The translations under genes were made by a program, and so were the position numbers. The notes beneath the pieces are model-generated. The model saw only the letters and a program-made list of their open reading frames with translations, made no database searches and had not been told where the DNA came from. From Atherinomorus stipes (Eukaryota > Chordata > Actinopteri > Atheriniformes > Atherinidae): a stretch of 64,000 bases of DNA. Shown one piece after another: positions 28,433-64,000 of the stretch (the first letter of the stretch is position 1; every line of letters starts with the position of its first letter). The DNA lies in NCBI GenBank assembly GCA_023101725.1, contig JALJCO010001448.1, forward strand, positions 434,001 through 498,000, written 5' to 3'.

Positions 28433-29404
28433 CAGTTGTGCTTGAAAGTTTACATACCCTCCCAAAGAAAAGGCTAAATTCACAATAGTAGTCTAATTAA
28501 AATAACAAGAAACTGAAAAAAGTATTACTACATTTTTTAAATAAATACTAAAATATTATTAATTATTAATTATTAATTTATTATTATTAATATTATTAAT
28601 AATTTAGTAAGATAAAATATTGAATTTGAATTTTTGTTTAAAAACATCATTAAAAAATAAACAAACAAAACTATCCCAGACTAATTAATCCACCTTGCTC
28701 ATGAACAGTGTGCCGAAATACCTGTCAACAGGTGCAAAAGTCTTATTGGATGATACTCAAAACACCTGATTGCAGATTGCCTCAATACGGAAGAGGATTA
28801 GGGCCACTAAAGAAAAAAGAAATACAATTCTGAGAACAAAGTCAGTATTCTGACTTTTTCAGAAATTGAAAAAAAAATCTCATTTTTTTTATGTTCTGGG
28901 GAAAAAGTCAGAATTCTGATATTAAAGTCAGAATTATGACTTTTTTTTTTCTGGAATCTTTTTTTTCTTCAGTAGCCCTAATCCTCTCCCGCAGGTTTCT
29001 GACTTTTTCAGAAATTGTAAAAAAAAATAAATAAAGAAACCACCGGGGATTTTTTTTGTTTGTTTGTTTGTTTGTTTTATGTTCTGGGAAAAAGTCAGAA
29101 TTCTGAGATTTAATTCAGAATTCTGACTTTTTTCTCAGATTTTTTTCTTCAGTGCCCATAATCCTCTTCCACATCTCAAAGTGTTGCTCAAAAAATTTTA
29201 GCTTAGGAGTGCCATCATGCTTGTTTTACTTTTTATTTGTTTTTAATATTTCTGTTTAACCTTAGTTCAAACACAATGCCACGATGTTAAAAATTTTTAT
29301 TTATTTATTTTTTTTATTTCTTTTGCCAATTTCAACTTATTTCACTGGCAGCTGATTTTTTTCTGTGTTTAATGGGAGGGAATGTAAACCTTCAAGCACA
29401 ACTG
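28433..29404. mobile_element. Tc1-type MITE, 972 bp, enlarged by an insertion
   Basis: TIRs CAGTTGTGCTTGAAAGTTTA and the inverse GTAAACCTTCAAGCACAACTG; TA is present at the left. The body matches the 530-bp elements at 36091 and 58585 except for an insert at about 28788-29175 with its own inverted structure. Confidence 0.8.
28788..29175. repeat. Nested insert with repeated CAGAATTCTGACTTT inverted motifs
   Basis: GGAAGAGGATTAGGGCCACT at the left is inverted as AGTGCCCATAATCCTCTTCC at the right, with a third partial copy in the middle. Between them are alternating AAAGTCAGAATTCTGA motifs. Looks like a small foldback element. Confidence 0.6.
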
Positions 29405-29794
29405 TCGAGAGGGACCCAACTGCAGTCACAATATGTCGCCATATATCCAATCCACCCCATAAGTCCCAATCGGAAGTTTCTTCTTTCTATAACTTACTAA
29501 AATCTAACACTAAAGGCCTTTACACCCTACTCGAATTTTCGGCCGAAAGTTCGCACGGCAAGCTTTATAAATTAATTCGTACTGGAGTGTTCACATCAGT
29601 GACAAAATTTCGTCTTGCGATTTTGCGACGTTTTTTTTTCGAACTGAGGTCGATTTTCTTAATATTCGCATCCGACAGATACACAATCCACCAATAGAGA
29701 AGGCGTTGATGTCACAGAGCTGGTGAGCAAAAAGAGAAAGGAAAAAGAGAGACGTGTGTTGGTGCTGTTACTGCATCATTATGACTCAGGTGTT

Positions 29795-29880
29795 CAAATC
29801 AAATAAATCAAATTTATTTATATGCCCTTTACAGTACCCATTGGACACACAAAGTGTTTACAGCAGGGTAACAGAAAAAG
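29795..29880. repeat. Fragment of an ATCAAATTTATTTATATRC-type teleost repeat
   Basis: CAAATTTATTTATATGCCCT followed by TTTACAG and CAAAGTGTTTACAGC is a pattern I recall in many fish genomes; family name not assigned. Confidence 0.45.
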
Positions 29881-30081
29881 AGACAACAATGCAAAACATA
29901 AAATGCAAACTTAAATACTAGGAAAAGTGAAGAACAAAAAAAGAGTTAAGAGTGAAAACAACCAACAGAGAATCAGAACAGGCTACTGGGGAGTGCAGGG
30001 TGTACCTAAGAGAGAGTAAAAACCTTTAAGTAAGGTGTTATCACCTTCGTGTTGCAGGCAGCACCTTGTTTGGAAAGGGGC

Positions 30082-30113
30082 TGTGTGTGTGTGTGTGTGT
30101 GTGGGGGGGGGGG
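30082..30113. repeat. (GT)n plus G run
   Basis: GT dinucleotides leading into a run of G. Confidence 0.9.
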
Positions 30114-30336
30114 TGTCACAGCTGAAGTAGCAGTGTTTTCCCTACACGTTGTAGCCATCGAGGTTATTAGCTACAGGTGTTGTATTTAAAATCTCCATTT
30201 GGCATCTCCACGGTGAGATCAGCTGTTTTCAGCATCCAGAAGTTTCCCTGCAGCCGCCTCTCCCTCCGTCACTGCTGCATGTGCTCACGTTCCTCTGGAA
30301 TAACGGATGCGAGTTTGTTCTATAGCATCAGAGTAA

Positions 30337-30816
30337 TGCTGCGTTCCATTTTCATCGGAACTGGGAAGTGGGAACTGGGGGGTGACGTCACACCCGACCA
30401 ACTTGCGTTCCAGCTCACTGGTCGGAAAACCAGTTAGCAACCTAGCAAAACAACGTGTTTGCTAAGGCTATTGTTATTAGCCGTTGTTGGCACAGCTGGT
30501 GTTGTAGTTCACATATACGACATGAAAAATGTGAATTACACTACAGCAGCTTCCCCCGTACATCTGTATAAACCAATACTACGTGTACGATTGATTTATG
30601 CAACAAAATATAAGTAAGAAGTGTAAATAAATGTAACATTACAGAAGCTTCTAAGACTGCTAACACTGGGCGCGGCCATCTTTAAATCTGAACTCGGAGC
30701 TGCGAGAGTTGTCCGACTTTCCGAGTGGGAAATCCGACTTCAGGGGGGCGTTCCAGTTGAAACTTCCTACTCGGAACTGGGAATTTCCGACTTCCGAGTT
30801 CAAATGGAACGCAGCA
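30337..30816. mobile_element. PIF/Harbinger-like MITE, 480 bp, TSD TAA
   Basis: Perfect TIR TGCTGCGTTCCATTT / AAATGGAACGCAGCA with TAA on both sides. The subterminal AACTGGGAA and CTCGGAACTGGGAATTTCCG motifs also pair. A 3-bp TWA duplication is typical of PIF/Harbinger. No ORF. Confidence 0.85.
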
Positions 30817-31842
30817 TAATTTCGCGTCGGACTAGGTGTGTATAGACAAAGACGTCGATATTTCACCTCCGAATTATTCGCAATTTCGTGCCGTTTATTC
30901 GCATCGGCCCCGGTGTGTAAAGGCCTTGACCCTGACCCTTCTCCTAACCCTTACCACCCGACTACACCATATGCATCTGTTTGCAAGCCGTAGAGAGTTA
31001 CGATTAGTGGTGTTTAACTAACTTCCGCTGGAGACTTCCTGTATGGATTGGATGCATGGCGGCGCCCTTGTCGGTCATTGCAACTGCAGTAGCTACTCTT
31101 GCAACTGTCTGATGCATAAAGGGAAGAGAAGTCAAGAGATCAAACGGTGCTGCGACACAGACGCCTGTGATCAAATAATGTATCCAAGATGCAAACGGTA
31201 CAATCATTTTTTTAAGGACAAAAAGTATCGCAATCAATATTGATGAAAAAGTACCATAAAACACTGGTATCGTATCGACAGGGGAAAAAATTGGTATCGC
31301 CCTTCCCTAGTTTGCGCTATATTCAAGATGTGCACGTGCCTCCATCTCTCTCTCTCCTGGAGAGGGAGGTTGCGCGCGCAGTGGGGAGACAGCGTAGGAA
31401 GAAACAGCTTCCAAAGACATGAAGCTGCAAGTGCGCAGTGTGTGTGTGAGGACTGACAACCCGATTTATTTCTTTATTTCTTCATTTATTTCTTTATTTA
31501 TCTGAGTGGAGCATGTTAACGGCTGTGGGAGTGTTTCGGATGCGTGTACCTCTGGGAGGACTCATCACCACCTCAGGGAAAGCCCACAGGATGACCGCGT
31601 CTCCTCCCACGCACCGCTGAGTGGACATCATCGGTCAGTTTGTAGCTGCTGTGAGGAGGAAGAGGTGAGGAAGAGGAGGTGAGACGATGCCGCTCATCCC
31701 GTCCATCCTTGGCCGCTGGCTCGGAACAGCTTCATCTCTGAACTGACTCACTGATCTGAGGGGGGGCAGAGGGGGGCAATGTGAGATCCGGATCAGGGGA
31801 CGAGTCAGTGGATCTGTGGACATTTGTTGCATTCATTAGGCC

Positions 31843-31892
31843 TATTATTATTATCATTATTATTATTATTATCATTATTATTATTATTATTA
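31843..31892. repeat. (ATT)n microsatellite in the lhfpl4 5' region
   Basis: ATT trinucleotides with two ATC interruptions, ending in TTAG about 90 bp before the ATG. Read in the lhfpl4 frame it gives a Leu run, but no in-frame ATG precedes it. Confidence 0.93.
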
Positions 31893-31982
31893 GGTGAACA
31901 GAGATCAAGTGAAGAAGGGCATCCAGGTTGTCGGTGCTGTGCTGGTGGATGTGTGGGGGGGTACAGGGGGGTGGGAGAGAAA

Positions 31983-60814
<28,832 letters not shown>

Positions 60815-62036
60815 GCTCCGAACATCCTTCCCCAGCTTCCCCTCTCCGCGTTTTTCCTTCCTCCTGCTGCCCTCTCCAAACGTCTTCAGGTTAAAGCTGT
60901 TTCGATCCGAGCTTGGAGGCTGAAGTCCAGCAGAGGAATCGTCCTAGAATCCGTCAGTCTGGCGAGAAAACCCTGTCCGAGGAGGCGTTGACCATCAGCT
61001 TTGCCAAACTCTGGGATAAAATCATTCATGAAACAATCTTAACGTTTCATAACACTATTAGTATGAAAATTGATGAAAACATTGATCATGCTTGCAGTCA
61101 TGTATAAAAATACATATTTTTATTAAATGAGGAAATTTCCAACTTTAAAAATCAAACAAGTCACTAAATCTGATACAAGGAATCAAATTTTGTACAGCCA
61201 CTGTGATATTTTTAACTCTTTTCTGGACTGTTTTGCTACTTTCTCTTTTTACTACATGGCCTGATTCAAGGAAAAGATAAAGATATAACATGTGAGATGT
61301 TTCTATGGAAACAGGGTAGAAACCTCCGTACATGAAACACACCAGTAAGCCGTGGTCCATAGAAACCTTTCATTGTTAGCTCCTGAAGAAAGTGGACCAT
61401 GTTGTTCCTTCATGCTTCAGTCCACACATCACTAAAACCTGGAGAGGACAGACAAGTCCTGTCCTGCTGTGCTAAATAACATTTTATGACATTAAATTTT
61501 GTCTTTATCAAAGCATTTCCTCTCAAACTGGTGTTACTGGTCTCTGAGACGCTGCATCTAACTCAGGCCTGTAAATAAGAGGCTTCCTCTGGATGTGAGG
61601 ACGACATCCAGCCGTCCTCGCATCCAGAGGACAAACTATCAGAACTCAGTCCTTCCCTGTCTTCATGCTTTTTTACAGGCATCGGGTTGTTTTAATGAAC
61701 CTGCAGGAGAGAATGGTCCCAGTCACGCTTCTGTTTTCACTGGGGTGGGAATCGATTTGAAAAAATAATCTAATTAATTAGATGCTTTGTTATTAATTGT
61801 GATTAATCACATTTTTATCACGTTACAAAAATTGCCCCAAAAAATAAAAATTTTCTTTATTTAAATAGATTTTTGAGGAGCAACTGGATCAAATAATAGA
61901 CACAGACATAAAATTATAAACTCCAGCTCTATTCTTGTCTGATCAAATGCATTTAATTGTATTTTAACTTAAAAAAAAAAAAAAGTAGAAAAAGAAATAA
62001 AAATGATCTTTGGCCAAAACTGAACAGGCCTAAAGT
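60815..62036 (+). other. lhfpl4 3' UTR and downstream flank
   Basis: The 3' UTR begins here; its end is unknown (see the ATTAAA candidates). At about 61742-62030 lies a fragment GGGGTGGGAATCGATTT ... of a hAT-like repeat related to 39307-39420, with GATTAATCAC motifs. Confidence 0.5.
61122..61496 (+). promoter_or_regulatory. Candidate lhfpl4 polyadenylation signals (ATTAAA at 61122 and 61491)
   Basis: Two ATTAAA hexamers lie about 310 and 680 bp after the stop codon; no AATAAA was seen in this stretch. Either could end the 3' UTR, but neither has obvious supporting context. Confidence 0.3.
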
Positions 62037-62040
62037 TTAA

Positions 62041-63514
62041 AGGTAGAGTCCGGAGTGTAAACCTGATTCAAACTGAGAGCCCCTCCCCTCGGGCTCATGG
62101 TCGCATCACTCCTCAGCCCCAAGCCTGGTACACCAGCCTGACTATCGCCATGTACGAGGTACACGGTACGTCAGTCTTGGTTCCCTCCATTGGAAAGTGA
62201 TTTCCACTCCGGTAAAAGATTGACCGGACCAATCACAGCGGGGGAGGCGGGACTTTACGACACGTCTTTTTCAGCAACTCTTTTTCTCTAACCATAAACA
62301 GTCAGAATGGCGGCCACAGAAGAGCAACAATATAACGATGCCCTTTCTGATGCCTTAATAAGCTGCACATTTCCTTAAACCCGCAACAATTTGCTGCTCT
62401 GAAGGCTTTCCTCTTACAAAAAGACGTTTTGTGTCACTTCTGTGTGTCTGTGATTGGTTCTCTCCGGTTCATTTTGTTCCTGTTAGTCCCGCCTCTTGTC
62501 TCGAGTTGGAAATCAGTTTCCAACTGACTACCCCATGTGTCTCATACAGGCGTATCCAGCTCCAAGCCTCTCCTTCAGAGCTAGGAAGTGAGTGAAAGCC
62601 AAACCAATAATATTAACCCATGGTTTTCGAGCATGCACTATCTCTCTTTTCACCGCGAAATAATTCCTTTTCTTCGCTACATCCACCACTTTTATCAAGA
62701 ATTCGAGTGAATCTGAAGTCGACTCCAGTCGACGTATAAAAAAAGAGAAAAAAGTTTGCTCCTATCAACGAGTTTATCCCAACAGAACGCTACACCTTTT
62801 TTAAAAAACAAGTGTGTCAGGGCGCATGTTCAATCGGAGGCATAGTGACAGGACCCCCTGCGGTGCGCAGGTGTAACATGGCTTTTCGCGTCACATGGTG
62901 CCGACACGAGAATGTGGAAGGTCCAACAGAGGGCCCGGGGGGGGGATTCGTTCGATCCTCAGACTCCCGGGTAAGAGTCATGCGTGCAAACCAGTCAGCT
63001 AAAGGGATATCCCTGTGGCCAAGTAGCCAGGGCGCATGATCAATCTGAGGCATAGTGACAGGACCCCACACTGCCACAGAAACATCACAGAGTAGTAGCG
63101 TGTATTAATTTCCAAAATGTAATTAATCTGGCAACTCCCTCAGAGAAAAGCTTTTCAAATGAAAAACAGATCAGGAAACAAACAAAAACAGACGTATATT
63201 AAAAATACATGAACACTTTGTTGTTGGATTGCATACGGGGGGAACATGCCTTTGATGCTTTCCCCGCCTCTAAGAACAACAGAACGCTGCACCTTTAGCT
63301 CTGTCATTGGCTGGAGATGATATGCCAATCTCCACCCAGAAACATCCCGTACACACCAAAACTAAGGGAAAAGGCGAAATACAGTCAGAGGAGGGGGAGT
63401 TGAAAACAAAACTCATCAGCATATGAAAGCAGAGGCCCAAAGGTGGAGATTAAGCTGGATTTCACTCACACAAGTGTAGCATTTATTTTCAGTGGGAAAC
63501 TGCGGACTTTACCT
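62041..63514. mobile_element. TTAA-flanked element with AGGTARAGTCCG ends, interrupted
   Basis: AGGTAGAGTCCGGAG at the left and CTGCGGACTTTACCT at the right are inverted, and TTAA stands on both sides. Without the 478-bp insert and one 19-bp duplication it is about 980 bp. A relative without the insert lies at 50219-50690. No ORF. Confidence 0.75.
62800..63277 (-). mobile_element. Retroposed insert containing a tRNA-like SINE, 19-bp target duplication
   Basis: Flanked by AACAGAACGCTACACCTTT and AACAGAACGCTGCACCTTT (18 of 19), which occur once in the host family. On the minus strand it has a box A-like TAGCTGACTGGTT at 63001-62989 and a box B-like GGATCGAACGAATCC at 62958-62944, spaced as in a tRNA. 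A 40-bp segment is present twice (62818-62857 and 63028-63067; 38 of 40), as if a SINE dimer or its tail were duplicated. Confidence 0.65.
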
Positions 63515-63520
63515 TTAAAG

Positions 63521-64000
63521 CTAGGGTTGGCAATGTTGGAAAAACAGTTTGAGCAAACGACAGTTTAAAAAAAAACACCACCCGAAACCACGCCTTCAGA
63601 GCGCAGGGACGTGTGCGCCGATGTTTCACGAGCAGGTTAATGATAACAGCGAGTGGATAGCTCGTTAGCTTGATAGTAAACAGCTGACAAACCAGGTTTT
63701 TAAAAGCTTTAATCCACTCACCTCCAACTCTTTCTGTGGTGTAAAAAGTCCACACCGCAAACGTCAGCGCATCAACTCAATCCTTATCTGTTTTTTTGTT
63801 TTGTTTTGTTGGTGCAGCAGTTAGCAGTCCGTTAGCTATATTTGTTTATAGTGAGCGGTGCACAGGGGGGTCACGTGGGGGACGGAGGGAGGGGAGGGAC
63901 AGAGACGAGACATAAAGGCATCAATTTATTTTTTCTATAAGTTGTGAATGACCAATTCCTGCCTTTCAGTGCGAATGGCAGGAGTTGGTCAGAGTTTTTA
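63521..64000. repeat. Repeat family R, copy 2 (reverse), cut by the window end
   Basis: GCTAGGGTTGGCAATGTTGG through GGGGTCACGTGGGGGACGGA to GAATGGCAGGAGTTGGTC is the reverse complement of 13703-14200. It gives the empty site for the LINE insertion (GTTAATGATAACAGCGAGTG). Confidence 0.8.

Larger units (their letters stand above)
29513..30927. mobile_element. Nested DNA element with AAGGCCTTTACACC inverted ends
   Basis: Left AAGGCCTTTACACC and right GGTGTGTAAAGGCCTT are inverted. CGAATT and TTCGCATC motifs are shared between the two halves. It contains a SINE- or MITE-like ATTTATTTATATGCCC segment, a GT tract and a Harbinger-like MITE. Outside it, 29420-29494 and 31002-31075 are again inverted, so the whole may lie inside an older element. 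Confidence 0.6.
25701..31982. other. Divergent mtmr14-lhfpl4 intergenic region with both 5' UTRs
   Basis: About 6.3 kb between the two start codons. Apart from the CpG-rich mtmr14 flank and a second CpG-containing stretch at roughly 31320-31980 before lhfpl4, it is filled by microsatellites and the MITE-like elements listed separately. The part 26320-27060 is AT-rich and holds nothing recognisable except a CA/TA tract. Confidence 0.7.

Noticed and set aside
31824..31982. Leucine-rich N-terminal extension in frame with lhfpl4, resembling a signal peptide
   Set aside because: The frame is open but starts with TTG, has no ATG, and the Leu run is just the ATT microsatellite. The MLPSQ start matches the family.

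Overview
The window is a piece of a vertebrate nuclear genome, almost certainly a teleost fish. It has two multi-exon genes with GT-AG introns, no operon structure, and very dense interspersed repeats of types common in ray-finned fishes: Tc1-like and hAT-like elements, TTAA-flanked MITEs, an L1/Tx1-type LINE, a tRNA-like SINE and many microsatellites. The species cannot be fixed from the sequence alone.

Gene 1 (minus strand, 25700 down to 1107 and continuing off the left edge) is mtmr14 (Jumpy), a myotubularin-related phosphoinositide 3-phosphatase. Eleven coding exons give 342 continuous codons with every splice phase matching. The active-site loop HCISGWDRTP lies in the last visible exon; the C-terminal half of the protein is outside the window. 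Gene 2 (plus strand, 31983 to 60814) is a tetraspan gene of the LHFPL family. It is best called lhfpl4, from residue matches and because LHFPL4 and MTMR14 are divergent neighbours in human. Four coding exons give 236 aa, and one of them is a 17-nt microexon. The genes are head to head across about 6.3 kb. A CpG-rich mtmr14 promoter region with a CACGTG E-box lies in that interval.

Layout: 1-25.7 kb, mtmr14 exons separated by repeat-filled introns, with a degenerate 10-bp minisatellite of about 1 kb next to exon 2. 25.7-32 kb, divergent intergenic region with a GAAA tract and a nest of MITEs inside MITEs. 32.4-56.6 kb, the 24-kb lhfpl4 intron 1. It holds a Tc1 element with a TTAA element inside it, a 751-bp foldback element, an 8.1-kb LINE with a 15-bp target duplication and a G-rich 3' region of about 3.3 kb, a hAT element carrying only a BED finger, and a second LINE fragment. 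56.6-60.8 kb, the last three coding exons. 60.8-64 kb, 3' UTR and repeats, including a TTAA element broken by a 478-bp insert that contains a tRNA-like SINE.

The two genes are not known to work together: one controls PI3P/PI(3,5)P2 turnover and autophagy, the other inhibitory-synapse receptor assembly. I see no convincing new protein system. The unusual material is structural: nested transposons with readable empty sites, strand-asymmetric G-rich LINE sequence, a frame-determining microexon and long foldbacks.
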